From the NCBI RefSeq assembly GCF_029870955.1, contig NZ_PGFQ01000004.1, forward strand, positions 7,380 through 71,379: DNA of 64,000 nucleotides, given 5' to 3'. Source of the stretch: Sulfitobacter faviae (lineage in GTDB: Bacteria; Pseudomonadota; Alphaproteobacteria; Rhodobacterales; Rhodobacteraceae). Both the position numbers and the translations under genes were made by a program. Shown piece by piece: positions 9,380 to 19,977 of the stretch (its first letter is position 1; every line of letters starts with the position of its first letter). The notes under the pieces were generated by a model. The model saw only the letters and a list, made by a program, of their open reading frames with translations, was not told the DNA's origin and ran no database searches.

Positions 9380-10351
9380 ATGCGAAAGATCTATATCGCA
9401 GGGCATCGCGGCATGGTCGGCAGCGCGATTCTGCGCCGGTTGGAGGCGCGAAAAGCGGCGGGCGAAGACCTTCAATTGATCACGCGCACTCATGCGGAAC
9501 TGGATTTAACGGCTCAAGCTGCCGTGCGCGATTTTATGCAGGACGAGAAGCCAGATGTCGTGATCCTTGCTGCGGCCAAGGTCGGGGGTATTCACGCCAA
9601 TAATGCCTATCCGGCGGACTTCATCTATGAAAATTTGATGATCGAATGTAACGTCATCCATCAGGCCTTTGCCGCAGGTGTGGCCCGTCTGTTACAACTT
9701 GGCTCAAGCTGCATCTACCCGCGCGCCGTAGCACAGCCGATGAAGGAAGATGCGCTGCTGACCGGTGTGCTCGAACCCACTAACGAGCCTTATGCTGTCG
9801 CCAAAATCGCTGGGATTAAACTCTGTGAGAGCTATAACAGGCAGCATGGCACGGATTACCGCTCGGTTATGCCCACTAATCTCTATGGCCCCGGCGACAA
9901 CTTCCATCCCGAGAACTCTCATGTGCTGCCCGCGCTAATCCGGCGGTTTCATGAGGCCGCCCAAGCGGACGACGAAGAGGTGCGGATCTGGGGATCAGGT
10001 AAGCCGCGGCGCGAGTTTTTGCATGTTGATGATATGGCCGAAGCGAGCCTCTTCGTACTTGGCCTTGACCCCAAAACCTATGCTGCCAACACCGAACCGA
10101 TGCTGAGCCATATCAACGTGGGTACGGGGATCGATGTTTCAATCATGGAACTGGCGCAGATGGTGGCCAAGGTGACTGGTTTTCAGGGGCGTATTACCAA
10201 CGATCCTAGCAAACCGGACGGTACCCTGCGCAAGCTGATGGATGTGAGCCGTTTGGCAGATATGGGCTGGCAGGCGTCAATAGACCTCGAAAAAGGGCTG
10301 CAGGGCACCTATGACTGGTTTATCAAAAACCAAGATAGCATTCGCCACTGA
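9380..10351 (+). CDS. fcl: GDP-L-fucose synthase
   Basis: Epimerase-reductase that makes GDP-L-fucose from the Gmd product. 323 residues. It starts '[20 protein letters not shown]' with the SDR nucleotide loop and has the catalytic Ser in 'LGSSCIYPR', '[18 protein letters not shown]' (YxxxK), and '[20 protein letters not shown]', typical of Fcl. ATG 9380 is chosen because it aligns with the family start and follows the gmd stop directly. An upstream in-frame ATG at 9341 would add 13 unlikely residues. Intact. Together with gmd and manC it forms a complete GDP-fucose supply. Confidence 0.95.
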   Translation: MRKIYIAGHRGMVGSAILRRLEARKAAGEDLQLITRTHAELDLTAQAAVRDFMQDEKPDVVILAAAKVGGIHANNAYPADFIYENLMIECNVIHQAFAAGVARLLQLGSSCIYPRAVAQPMKEDALLTGVLEPTNEPYAVAKIAGIKLCESYNRQHGTDYRSVMPTNLYGPGDNFHPENSHVLPALIRRFHEAAQADDEEVRIWGSGKPRREFLHVDDMAEASLFVLGLDPKTYAANTEPMLSHINVGTGIDVSIMELAQMVAKVTGFQGRITNDPSKPDGTLRKLMDVSRLADMGWQASIDLEKGLQGTYDWFIKNQDSIRH

Positions 10352-10373
10352 CCCGTATTTTCAAGGATATTTC

Positions 10374-11820
10374 ATGACACATATTGTTCACCCTATTCTT
10401 CTTGCTGGCGGCTCTGGGACGCGGCTGTGGCCACTTTCGCGCAAAAGCTATCCGAAGCAATTCGCCCAACTGATGGGCGATGAGAGCTTGTTTCAGGCGT
10501 CGGCCCTGCGGCTTTCGGGCGAAGGCTTTGCCGCGCCGGTGATCCTGACGGGGCGGACTTCCGTTTCATCGTGACTGAGCAATTGGCCGCCGTGGAAATT
10601 GCGGCTGCGGGTATTTTAATCGAACCCGAAGGGCGCAATACGGCGCCTGCGATCCTTGCTGCTGCCCTCAACCTTGCGGCACGTGCGCCCGAAGCATTGA
10701 TGCTCGTCGCGCCTTCGGACCATGTAATCCCGGATGCGGCAGGCTTCCGTGCGGCTGTTCAAGGTGCGACCGAGGCCGCGCAGGCAGGTCAGTTGGTGAC
10801 TTTTGGCATTCGGCCTGACCGGGCAGAAACCGGCTATGGCTGGCTGGAGATGAGCGAAGCGCCAAATGCCGATTTTGCCCCCGTGCCACAGCCCTTAAAG
10901 CGTTTCGTTGAAAAACCCGATAGTGCTTCTGCCCAAGCGATGCTTGAGGGCGGCCAGCACCTTTGGAACGCAGGTATTTTCCTCTTTTCAGTGCAAACGA
11001 TCATCGCCGCTTTCGAGGCCCATGCCCCTGAGATGCTGACACAGGTGCGCACGGCCGTTGATCAGGCAGAACAGGATCTCGGCTTCACTCGTCTGGCACC
11101 CGACGCTTGGGCGCAGGTCGAAGATATCTCAATTGACTATGCAGTGATGGAGAAGGCCGACAACCTGAGCGTTGTGCCCTACGGCGGTGTTTGGTCAGAT
11201 TTGGGTGGCTGGGACGCCGTTTGGCGCGAGATGGGGCCGGATGAAGCCGGGGTGGTGGCCACGGAATCAGCTACGGCAATTGACTGCGAGAACACCCTAC
11301 TGCGCGCCGGCGATCCCAGCAGCAATTGGTGGGCATCGGGCTGACTGATATCATTGCGGTGGCTATGCCAGACGCGGTGCTGGTCGCGCATAAAGACCGC
11401 GCGCAAGACGTGAAAAAAGCCGTGGCCGCGCTGAAGGCCAAAGGCGCCAAACAAGCTGAGACTCTACCGCGCGATTATCGACCTTGGGGCTGGTTTGAGA
11501 GCCTCGTTGTGGGATCACGTTTTCAGGTGAAGCGTATTGTCGTTCATCCCGGTGCCGCTCTCAGCCTACAAAGCCATCATCATCGTGCGGAACACTGGAT
11601 CGTAGTCGAGGGCACTGCGCAGGTGACCGTAGGCGAAGAGGTGAAACTCGTGACCGAGAACCAGTCGGTCTATATCCCGCTTGGCGCGACCCACCGGATG
11701 GAGAACCCTGGAAAGGTGCCCATGGTGCTGATTGAAGTACAGACCGGCAGTTATCTTGGTGAAGATGACATCATTCGCTATGAGGATGTTTATGCGCGCG
11801 GGCAGGGGGCGAAGGGGTAA
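10374..11820 (+). CDS. manC: Mannose-1-phosphate guanylyltransferase / mannose-6-phosphate isomerase (two frame breaks)
   Basis: Bifunctional enzyme giving GDP-mannose, about 482 residues. The N-terminal nucleotidyltransferase has '[20 protein letters not shown]' and 'APSDHVIPD' (sugar-nucleotide site), then 'FVEKPD'. The C-terminal cupin isomerase domain has '[19 protein letters not shown]' and '[19 protein letters not shown]' with the metal-binding His cluster. Frames break near 10552 (G run: four G, five needed) and near 11318 (around CCCAGCAGC). The three pieces join without loss of conserved residues. Convergent with the GT10 gene; the stops are 4 bases apart. No manB or pgm is seen, so mannose-1-phosphate must come from the chromosome. 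Confidence 0.9.
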
Positions 11821-11824
11821 CTCT

Positions 11825-12870
11825 TTACAAGGTGAGGAGCGGGAAATCGCAGACATGCTGTAAAGCGTGCATGACGCCGGTTCCTACGTGGTCGCGACTG
11901 CTCTGCCATGCTTCTGCCGGGGTAAACAATTGCTTCAGCGTGGCGATGGCGCTCGGCATTGTCACTGCGGTTTCACTGCCTCGCAGGGCATCCGCAATCC
12001 GCGCCGCGCCTTCGTCTGGCGTCATCCCCCATAGGTTCACCCAAGACCTCTCCGGTAAACCCAATTCATGGATGCGGTGCCCAGGGCTCGCCCAATAGAT
12101 AGGTACCGCTCCGCAGGCAAAAGCGTCGAAGAACTTCTCGGAGATGTAGTCGGGGTGATGGGTGTTCTCAAGCGCACCCATCAAGCGAGTACGCCCATCT
12201 AGGCGGGTCAGTTTGTCCATGTGCCAGTCGGTGGTTAGTTCAAAACGGCTTTGGCCACCCTGCCAGCTTTGGCCCAAGCGTTCGACCACACCAATGGTAC
12301 ACGCCTCAGCTAGATCAGTGCGCCATGAACAAAGACCGGTCAGATCTGCCTCGGGCCATTCTACCCAGTGATGCCGCTCGGCGCGGCGTTCAAACATGAA
12401 GGCGACGTCGACGGGGCGGCGGGCGAAATCCTCTTGCCAGTCTTGCACGGTGCGCGCGGCATTTCGGGCGAAGCGGTGACGGTAGGCGTTGGCGAAACGA
12501 TGGTTGGTCAGTAGGTAATAGGGATGTGTTGGAATTTATAGATATCGCTGGTGCAGTGATTGATCTGATGCACGGGCAGGGGGCCCCAGTCGGTCTCGAC
12601 ATAGATCACCGGGTCAAGCGGGCGGCCGCCCCAGATTGTATCCCAAAAGGGCTCTTCGGACAAAAGCACTACGGGGCGTTTGCGGGCGCGCCAGTCCTCA
12701 ATTACTTCAAACGGTGCGTCTTGGATGTCGAGTACATGGGCCAAGACATAAATATCGGCAAGAGAGGGTCGGTCGACCAATTCGATCTTACCTTCAAAGA
12801 GCGGCCATAGTGCCGGATAGCTAAGCGGTGTGCGGTGGCTGTGCCGGCCCGTTTTGAATACTTTGATCAC
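11825..12870 (-). CDS. GT10 fucosyltransferase-like glycosyltransferase (frameshifted)
   Basis: About 348 residues. The C-terminal half has the GT10 signature: 'THHPDYISEKFFDAFACGAV' followed by 'PIYWASPGHRIHELG', corresponding to the GDP-fucose-binding alpha-1,3-fucosyltransferase motif. The N-terminal part contains 'VVLLSEEPFWDTIW'. The frame breaks near 12518 (one C missing; restored as 'QHIPYYLLTNHRFANAY'). The start is uncertain: GTG 12870, 13 bases after the preceding stop, gives 'VIKVFKTGRHSHRTPL'. Adjacent gmd-fcl-manC genes make its predicted donor, which supports fucose transfer. Confidence 0.78.
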
Positions 12871-12883
12871 TCTATTTGGCCCA

Positions 12884-13321
12884 TTAGAGACCGCGAAGGC
12901 GTGTATAGAGGCTGCGCAGATAATCCGGCCCCGGTAGGGCGAGGTCGAGATCTTGGCGCAGCCTGCCATACGCGCGTGCCAGAATATCGGTGCGGTACTG
13001 TTGCTGGGCGGATATCTGCAGGCTCAACTCGGCCTTGGCGCCTAAGCTACCGTCTTTGATCTGCGCATCCAGCAGACACGCAAAGGCACCGGGCTGCTGG
13101 GACATGTTTCTTCTGACCGGCCGCGGCAGGTGGGCGACGATATTTGGCAGCGTATTAAGAATAAAGGATGTCTCGGCAGGGGGGCAAAGTGTAAGCTGTT
13201 CATCTAGAAAGGGCATCCATTCCGCAAGGCATGCGGCCCGTTCGCTTTTGGGCTGTGCCGCAAGGGCTTCGGCAAAGCTCAACATCGCTGGGGCCGGATT
13301 GCTGGGGGCATACAGATGCAT
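12884..13321 (-). CDS. Small protein of unknown function in the rhamnose/fucose block
   Basis: About 145 residues, starting 'MHLYAPSNPAPAMLSFAEAL'. Mostly helical by composition, with an Arg-rich C-terminus and no signal peptide, membrane segment or recognised motif. ATG 13321 overlaps the upstream stop as TGATG, so it is translationally coupled to the preceding GT2-like gene. It may be a C-terminal accessory domain split off a glycosyltransferase. I do not recognise a family. Confidence 0.55.
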   Translation of the reverse strand: MHLYAPSNPAPAMLSFAEALAAQPKSERAACLAEWMPFLDEQLTLCPPAETSFILNTLPNIVAHLPRPVRRNMSQQPGAFACLLDAQIKDGSLGAKAELSLQISAQQQYRTDILARAYGRLRQDLDLALPGPDYLRSLYTRLRGL

Positions 13322-13913
13322 CAAAACGGGGCAGGCGCGGCCATCAGTTCGGTGCTTTGCGTTAGGGCGCGTTCATAAACGCCCTGTCGTCTGCCAATGG
13401 TGGCCATGTGGCGAGGCGGGCCAGCCAGTCGGCGGTTCTGAAGATTAGCCGCCGCGGATCTGGCAAGAGGTTCGCGCAATCGCTGATTGAGGGTCGCTGC
13501 GGCAGAGCTTCAAGCAGAGCGCTATCGCTACGGGCAGGGGTGGTCGGCATCAGCGAGCCACCAAGCACTATGAAGTAGGCAAAGATCGGGGTCTCTTGCT
13601 GCAATGTCCTGCGCAGGGCGCGGAAAGCTTCGGGCTGCAGGCGGTCCGTTGGGGCCAGCGCCATGGTGTAGTCCGTTTCGGCCATCTCTAGCGCCAGCCG
13701 CAGAAGGTCGCTTCGGTTGCCTACGGGGCTATCGGTGCGGATGATGTGTGCAGAATGCGTCGCCGCGAAAGTCTGGAGGCGCGCGAAGGTGCTGTCATCG
13801 CCTGCATGAAAGACCAGTAGGGCGTCTTCTGGTCCTTTGGCCTGCACCAGAGCGTCTAGAGTCAGATCAAGATCTGGGCCTTCGTTTTCTGTGGTCATGA
13901 CAAAGGTCAGCAT
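13321..13913 (-). CDS. GT2-like glycosyltransferase-related protein (frameshifted)
   Basis: About 198 residues, starting 'MLTFVMTTENEGPDLDLTLD', a beta-strand/helix opening typical of GT-A enzymes but shorter than usual. It includes 'ALLVFHAGDDSTFARL' and 'ETDYTMALAPTDRLQPEAFR', where the usual DxD is replaced by 'APTDR'. Near 13385 the frame must shift by one to reach the stop at 13321-13323. Otherwise it ends in 'AFMNAP'. The start overlaps the upstream GT2 gene by 7 bases. It may be a degenerate GT2 fold with a structural role. The catalytic assignment is weak. Confidence 0.55.
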
Positions 13914-14836
13914 GGCAGCCGCCCACCTGTCATTTGCAGGCCAATATGCAGGGCAAGAACGGGGTCTTGGTGGATCAATTGTGCCTCTTCCTGTGGACCA
14001 AGTGTAGCTTGCCAAAACCGCTGTATAGAGACGAGAAGCTCGTCATGCCACCTTGGATCAATATGGTAGTAGATCCAGTCGAAAAGTCCGCTGGTGAAGG
14101 TCTGAAAGGCCAACCGTAGGGCGGCTGGCAGGCGGGCGCTGACCTTTTGCAGGGAGGTGATGGCACCGATCCGCTCGCGCCCACGGAAGTTGGTCATTCG
14201 GCCACCACCGGGCGATACAGTATGTGTGGCACAGATGCGGTCTGACGCCAGAATAGTACTTGCTTTGGCAAAGCTTTCCCAATGTGGGGCGATATCTTCG
14301 TGGAGCATGAGATCGGGAAAACTGATCCCAGCCTCACGCAGAAAACCAGTACGGTAAATCTTGTTCCAAGGGTAGTTGGCGGTCTGAGCCAGCCAAGCTA
14401 CGGCCTGTCCTGTCACGGGCGTAAGGTGTTGCCCACCCATGCCTGCCAGCCGCCAAAGCGCATCGTCATTGGGCATTTGGTGCCAGCGCCCCCGTGCGAT
14501 CTGACGCGTGTCAGCATGGCGGAATAAACAAAAGTCAAAATCACGCCCCGCCAGATCGCGCCAAAGCGGGATGATCTGGGGCGTGATCATATCGTCACTG
14601 TCAAAGAACAACACATGGTCGGTTTCGATCTCGGCCAGCCCAATATTGCGGGCGGGGCCGGGGCCGGTGGCCGTGTCTTGTCGGATGATTTGGGCCAGCT
14701 CCGAGGCAACCGGCTCTGCCGAGCCGTCATCAACCACGACGATCTGGTCAAACACCCCCAGTTTACCGGCTTCCGCCAGAAGCTGGTCTAACGCGACATG
14801 ATCGTCACGTACGGGAATGACCAGACCAAGGCTCAT
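13907..14836 (-). CDS. Family 2 glycosyltransferase
   Basis: 309 residues, intact. GT-A fold with 'LVIPVRDDHVALDQLLAEA', 'IVVVDDGSAEPVA' (nucleotide-binding Asp) and the metal-binding 'HVLFFDSDDMITPQI'. A later 'LMLHEDIAPHWESF' supplies the probable catalytic ED motif. Soluble, with no membrane helices. It lies in the minus-strand block with the rml genes and probably uses dTDP-rhamnose or another local donor to build the repeat unit. The specificity cannot be read from sequence. Confidence 0.85.
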   Translation of the reverse strand: MSLGLVIPVRDDHVALDQLLAEAGKLGVFDQIVVVDDGSAEPVASELAQIIRQDTATGPGPARNIGLAEIETDHVLFFDSDDMITPQIIPLWRDLAGRDFDFCLFRHADTRQIARGRWHQMPNDDALWRLAGMGGQHLTPVTGQAVAWLAQTANYPWNKIYRTGFLREAGISFPDLMLHEDIAPHWESFAKASTILASDRICATHTVSPGGGRMTNFRGRERIGAITSLQKVSARLPAALRLAFQTFTSGLFDWIYYHIDPRWHDELLVSIQRFWQATLGPQEEAQLIHQDPVLALHIGLQMTGGRLPC

Positions 14837-14841
14837 GGCGA

Positions 14842-15371
14842 TCAGACGACGAAAAGGCGCAGGTCGATGAAGGACAGGCGGAAATTGGAGGTAGGCAGGA
14901 AGAAAATCAGCTCACGCCAGGCCGCTTCCATCGGCATTGGCTCGCGGTAGTGGACCGGGATCGCATCAACATGGCTGGCCTCTTCGGGGCGAAACAGCAG
15001 ATGCTTGTCGAAAAAATAGTCGGAAAAACCGTCCGGTCCGCCCGAGCGTATGCAGGCACGGGCCACGAAAACTTCAGGCGCGGCAATACGGGCGGCAAAG
15101 CCGATGCTGCCCACATGGTGCAGTTTCTCAGCCGGGAGCCGCACATGCAGCCCACACCAGCCGCCCTGGCCGTGAGTCTGGGCCTCCATTTCCAGAACGC
15201 GCCCTCGGGCGAACTGTAGCGCCCCGTCAGCCCCAAGGCAGGATCGGCATGAAGGTCCAGTCCCGGCAAGAAATGCAGATCTGTGGCCAGATCTCCTTCG
15301 CGGGTTTCATGGCGCATAATGGCAAGAGCGTGATTGGCTTGCCCATCGGGGCCGAGAGCGATGTTATCCAT
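14842..15371 (-). CDS. Unknown protein downstream of rmlA (frameshifted)
   Basis: About 176 residues after restoring one G near 15190 ('EGAFWKWEAQTHGQGG'). Starts 'MDNIALGPDGQANHALAIMR' at ATG 15371, which has a strong ribosome site (AAGAGGAAG). Rich in aromatic residues and Gly with beta-strand-like spacing; 'FSDYFFDKHLLFRPEEASHV' near the end. No signal peptide. The composition suggests a beta-sandwich or cupin-like domain, perhaps carbohydrate-binding, but I do not recognise a family. It lies between rmlA and the GT2 genes in the same direction. Confidence 0.6.
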
Positions 15372-15456
15372 TTTCTTCCTCTTAAGAGACTGAAGGGATT
15401 TAGAAAGCAGATGCGCCGGAATATCAACCACTGCGGGCAGGCTGTTGGGCTTTGGA

Positions 15457-16324
15457 TTACTTCAACGTTGCGAGATAGCTGCCATAGTCATTCTTGGTGA
15501 ACATCTCGGCACGCTCTGCAAGGGCCTCTTCGCTGATCCAACCATTTTTAAAGGCGATCTCTTCCAGACAACCGGTTTGCAAACCCTGTCGTTCGGTCAA
15601 CGTGCGGACAAAATTTCCCGCGTCCAACAGGCTGCCATGGGTGCCGGTATCCAGCCAAGCATAGCCGCGCCCCATGCGTTCAACCTGCAATTTGCCCGCC
15701 CGTAGATACATCTCAAGCAGTGAGGTGATCTCCAATTCACCCGCGCCGATGGCTTAACCTCTGCTGCACGTTTCGGCGCATCTCCGTCGAGGAAATAGAG
15801 GCCCGTTACCGCGTAGTTCGAGGGCGGCACATCGGGTTTTTCGATGATCGCTCGGGCTTTGCCATCCGCATCAAAGCCGACGACCCCGTAACGTTTTGGG
15901 TCAGAGACGTGATAGCCAAACACCGTCCCCCCTTCGATGCGCGCATCTGCGGCGGCCAGCATATCCGGCAACCCGTGGCCGAAAAAGATGTTGTCCCCCA
16001 GCACCATGGCCGATGGCGCACCGGCAAGAAAGTCTTCGGCCAGCAGATAGGCTTGGGCCAGACCATCGGGATTTTCCTGCACGATGTAGGTCAGGTTGAT
16101 CCCCATTGGCTGCCGTCGCCCAATGTCCGGATGAATTGTTCTTGATCCTGCGGCGTAGTGATCATGGCGATGTCACGGATGCCCCCGAGCATGAGAACCG
16201 AGAGCGGGTAGTAGATCATCGGCTTGTCGTAGATCGGCAGCAGTTGCTTCGAAATTCCCATGGTGATGGGGTATAGCCGTGTGCCAGATCCTCCAGCGAG
16301 AATGATGCCTTTGCGTTTGCTCAT
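15457..16324 (-). CDS. rmlA: Glucose-1-phosphate thymidylyltransferase (two frame breaks)
   Basis: First enzyme of dTDP-rhamnose synthesis, about 290 residues. Starts '[19 protein letters not shown]' with the nucleotide loop, then '[14 protein letters not shown]', '[13 protein letters not shown]', '[20 protein letters not shown]' and '[17 protein letters not shown]', all RmlA hallmarks. Frames break near 16097 (G run; restored 'GSQWGINLTY') and near 15755 (restored '[13 protein letters not shown]'). The start overlaps the rmlD stop by 4 bases. Last of the rmlCBDA set. Both breaks are in short runs and are probably sequencing errors. Confidence 0.92.
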
Positions 16325-17172
16325 GATCGGGCTCCAAGGTCTTTGAGTATATCTGTGAGCGTCTCACGCCAGTCGGGCCGCGGGATGTCGAAAATGGTCT
16401 CAGTGGCGCGACAATCCAGACGGGAATTCAGCGGTCTTTGGGCCGGGGTTGGATACTCGGAAGAGGGGATGTCCGTTACCGTGCAATCAAGCTGTGACCG
16501 CGCGAAAATTTCACGGGCGAAATCGGCCCAGCTGACATCCGGCGCGCCGGAGAAATGGTAGGTTCCGCTTTTGGTTGGGTCGCTCATCAATTGCCGCGCA
16601 ATGGCATGACAGGCGGCAGCGATCTCGGCAGCGTCGGTGGGGCCGCCGATCTGGTCGGCGACAATGTTAAGCGCGTCACGCTCTGCCCCGAGCCGCAGCA
16701 TGGTTTTGACGAAGTTCGACCCATGGGGCGAAACCACCCAAGAGGTGCGCAGGATGGCATGGGTGCCCCGCGCCGTTCTTACCGCCTGCTCTCCGGCCAG
16801 TTTGCTGCGGCCATAAGCGCCAAGAGGGGCGGTTCGATCCTCCGGCTGCCATGGCAAGTCGCCGCCGCCGTCGAAGACGTAATCGGTCGAAATCTGGACG
16901 AAGGGGATGGCCAGTGCCGCACAAGCACGGGCCATGGCACCGGGGGCCGCCCCGTTGATCGTGGTGGCGCGCAGTTCTTCCTCTTCCGCCTCGTCGACAG
17001 CCGTATAGGCCGCCGCATTGATTACCGCCTCGGGACGCTTTCTGTGGATCAGGGCGGCGCAGGCCTCTGAGTTTTCGAGATCGGCGGCGTCACGGCCGTA
17101 ACATTCCGTTCCCTCCAAGGCGGCGAGTTCGCGCGCGACCTGACCCGTTTTGCCGAAGACGAGGATGGTCAT
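16321..17172 (-). CDS. rmlD: dTDP-4-dehydrorhamnose reductase
   Basis: Final reductase of dTDP-L-rhamnose synthesis, 283 residues, intact. It starts '[20 protein letters not shown]' at ATG 17172, the family start. Contains '[17 protein letters not shown]', '[18 protein letters not shown]' (STDYVFDG) and '[13 protein letters not shown]' (YxxxK). An in-frame start further upstream would run into rmlB. It begins 5 bases after the rmlB stop. Confidence 0.95.
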   Translation of the reverse strand: MTILVFGKTGQVARELAALEGTECYGRDAADLENSEACAALIHRKRPEAVINAAAYTAVDEAEEEELRATTINGAAPGAMARACAALAIPFVQISTDYVFDGGGDLPWQPEDRTAPLGAYGRSKLAGEQAVRTARGTHAILRTSWVVSPHGSNFVKTMLRLGAERDALNIVADQIGGPTDAAEIAAACHAIARQLMSDPTKSGTYHFSGAPDVSWADFAREIFARSQLDCTVTDIPSSEYPTPAQRPLNSRLDCRATETIFDIPRPDWRETLTDILKDLGARS

Positions 17173-17176
17173 GTGC

Positions 17177-18216
17177 TCACCCCTTGGTGCCAAGCCGTTG
17201 GCCCACGCCATCGCGGTTCTGCAGCGCGCGCCACCAGTCCTCATTATCGAGATACCATTGTACGGTCCGCTCCAGCCCTTCTTCGACCGTCACCGACGGG
17301 CGCCAGCCCAGTTCATCACGGATACGGCTGGGGTCAATGGCATAGCGCAGGTCATGGCCCGCTCGATCCTGCACAAAGGTGATCTGATCGGCGTAGGGCG
17401 CATCTTTGGGGCGCTTTTGATCGAGAATGCTGCATATGGTTTTCACAAGGTCGATGTTGCGCGCCTCGTTCTCGCCGCCGATGTTGTAGCTGCGGCCCAA
17501 ATCGCCTTTCTCCAGCACCAGCAGCAGCGCGTCGGCGTGGTCTTCTACATAGAGCCAGTCGCGCACGTTCAGCCCTTGACCGTAGACTGGGATCGGCTTG
17601 CCTGCCAAGGCGTTCAAGATCACCACCGGCACCAGTTTTTCAGGAAAGTGGAAGGGCCCGTAATTGTTGGAGCAGTTCGTCAACACGACCGGCAGACCAT
17701 AGGTCTCATGCCATGCGCGGACCAGATGATCGCTAGAGGCTTTGGAGGCGGAGTAGGGCGAGCGCGGGTCATAAGGCGTGTCTTCGGTGAACATGCCATC
17801 TGGCCCGAGGGAGCCATAGACCTCATCCGTCGAGATGTGGTGAAAGCGGAACCCTCCCGGCTTGCCCTGCGCCACCCAATAGCTCCGCGCGGCTTCGAGC
17901 ATGTTGTAGGTGCCGGTGATATTGGTCTCGATGAAATCCCCGGGTCCGTCGATTGAGCGGTCCACATGGCTTTCCGCGGCCAGATGCATCACCGCGTCTG
18001 GCTGGTGTGCCACTAGAATACGATCCAGCCCCACACGGTCGCGAATGTCGGCATGCTCAAAGGAGTAGAGCGGATCATCCGCTACGCTGGCGAGATTTTC
18101 GAGACAACCCGCATAGGTCAACGCATCGAGGTTGACGACCTCATGCCCCGCGCCACCGCCAGCCGCACCACTGCTGAGCCGATAAAGCCCGCGCCGCCCG
18201 TCACCAGAATCTTCAT
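17177..18216 (-). CDS. rmlB: dTDP-glucose 4,6-dehydratase (frameshifted near start)
   Basis: About 347 residues. True start ATG 18216 gives '[20 protein letters not shown]'. The frame then breaks near 18148 in a G run and is restored as '[20 protein letters not shown]'. Contains '[17 protein letters not shown]', '[14 protein letters not shown]' (catalytic Thr, Asp, Glu), '[16 protein letters not shown]' (YxxxK) and '[12 protein letters not shown]'. The start overlaps the rmlC stop by 4 bases. Confidence 0.94.
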
Positions 18217-18779
18217 GTCGTTTTCCCATAGGTAAATGGGCTGTCGAAAGCCGCCCAATGAGCGGCCTTGGCGTCTTTGTCAGAGAGGATTGCCTCCCCG
18301 TCTATGCCCCAATCGATGCCAATATCAGGGTCGTCAAAACGCACAGCCCCATCGCATTCGGGCGCATAGTAATCGGTGCATTTATAAATGATCTCTGTAT
18401 CAGGCGCGCGCGTCGCAAAGCCGTGCAAAAAACCTTTGGGGATCAGCAGTTGCAATCCATTCTCAGCGGTCAAGTCATAGCCGACCCATTGGCCATAGGT
18501 CGGACTGCCCTTGCGGATATCCACCGCCACATCGAACAGCGCGCCTCGCCCACAGCGCACCAGCTTGTCCTGCGCGTGGGGCGGGGCCTGAAAATGCAAT
18601 CCGCGCACGGTCCCCACGGCGGCAGAGAGCGAGTGGTTGTCCTGCACGAAATCAAGGGTGATCCCATGTTCCGCCAGTCTCTTGTGGTTCCAGCTTTCTG
18701 AAAAGAACCCACGTGCATCGCCGAACCTCGCGGGTTTTAACAAGAGGACCCCCGGTAGGGCGGTTTGGGTTACTTGCAT
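18213..18779 (-). CDS. rmlC: dTDP-4-dehydrorhamnose 3,5-epimerase
   Basis: 188 residues, intact, first gene of the rmlCBDA operon. Starts '[20 protein letters not shown]' at ATG 18779. Cupin fold with '[20 protein letters not shown]', '[20 protein letters not shown]' (catalytic His region) and '[20 protein letters not shown]'. The 246-base gap to cysD, which reads the other way, should hold the operon promoter. The rml operon is the marker gene set of roseobacter biofilm plasmids. Confidence 0.95.
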   Translation of the reverse strand: MQVTQTALPGVLLLKPARFGDARGFFSESWNHKRLAEHGITLDFVQDNHSLSAAVGTVRGLHFQAPPHAQDKLVRCGRGALFDVAVDIRKGSPTYGQWVGYDLTAENGLQLLIPKGFLHGFATRAPDTEIIYKCTDYYAPECDGAVRFDDPDIGIDWGIDGEAILSDKDAKAAHWAAFDSPFTYGKTT

Positions 18780-19025
18780 GGCGGCGTGATCCTTGAAGGT
18801 TTCACACTTTCCATAGCAAGCAATAGAGTCGGTGTCATGGGATGGAATAAGAGGGCGCGTTTGCAAACCAGCAGAACAAGCCCTTTCTGCCAGTAACGCT
18901 TACATTAACCCCTCTTTCTTCAGGAATTTGCTTTGAAAGCTCCAGCTTTTGCTGGCCATGTCTGTCATAGAAAATGAAACTGGTGTATCGCCTCTTAGAA
19001 AATGCCTTTTTAGAGAATGCCCTTT

Positions 19026-19929
19026 ATGACCACGACAGCCCTGACCCACCTGCAGCGCCTTGAGGCGGAGAGCATTCACATCCTACGAGAGGTTGCCGCG
19101 GAAGCCGAAAACCCCGTGATGCTTTACAGCGTTGGCAAAGACAGCGCCGTCATGCTGCATCTGGCAAAGAAAGCTTTCTATCCGGCACCGCCGCCCTTTC
19201 CGCTGCTGCATGTCGATACGACGTGGAAGTTTCAGGACATGTATGCGCTTCGGGACCGCGCAGCGAGCGAGGCCGGGATGGAGTTGCTGGTGCATCAAAA
19301 CCCGAAGCGGCAGAGCAGGGGATCAACCCATTCGACCACGGCGCGCTGCATACTGACATGTGGAAAACCGAAGGCCTGAAGCAGGCACTCGACAAGCACG
19401 GTTTTGATGTGGCTTTCGGCGGTGCGCGTCGCGATGAGGAGAAATCCCGCGCCAAGGAGCGCGTCTTTTCTTTCCGCTCGGCAAACCACCGGTGGGATCC
19501 CAAAAACCAGCGCCCGGAGCTCTGGCGGCTTTACAATGCTCGCAAAGTCAAGGGCGAAAGCGTCCGCGTCTTCCCGATCTCGAACTGGACCGAGTTGGAC
19601 ATCTGGCAGTATATCCACCTTGAGGGGATTGAGATCGTTCCGCTGTATTTCTCGGCGCCGCGGCCCACTGTCACGCGCGATGGGATGATCCTTATGGTGG
19701 ATGACGACCGTTTCCCGCTAGAGCCGGGTGAGGCGCCTGAAATGCGCTCGATCCGCTTTCGCACCCTGGGCTGTTACCCCTGACCGGCGCGGTGGAGAGC
19801 GAGGCAAAAACGCTGCCCGAGGTCATTCAGGAAATGCTGCTAACCACCACATCTGAGCGGCAGGGGCGTGCGATCGACCATGATCAGGCGGCCTCGATGG
19901 AGAAAAAGAAGCAAGAAGGTTATTTCTGA
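19026..19929 (+). CDS. cysD: Sulfate adenylyltransferase subunit 2 (two frame breaks)
   Basis: The ATP pyrophosphatase-type subunit that forms APS from sulfate and ATP with CysN. About 302 residues, the normal size. '[20 protein letters not shown]', '[20 protein letters not shown]' (PP-loop SxGKDS) and '[18 protein letters not shown]'. Frames break near 19304 (C run; restored '[16 protein letters not shown]') and near 19777 (C run; restored '[13 protein letters not shown]'). ATG 19026 fits the family start better than the in-frame ATG at 19017. Followed 48 bases later by cysNC. On this plasmid it most likely feeds sulfation of the polysaccharide rather than sulfate assimilation, because no reductase genes are present. 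Confidence 0.92.
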
Positions 19930-19977
19930 CGCTTCCTTTCTTTTCCGGCCCTTCCATTTAAGCAGAGACATTGCCCC

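Noticed and set aside
17150..17956. 268-codon plus-strand frame opposite rmlB/rmlD
   Set aside because: Antisense shadow with no ribosome site or recognisable motif; rmlB and rmlD motifs are on the other strand.
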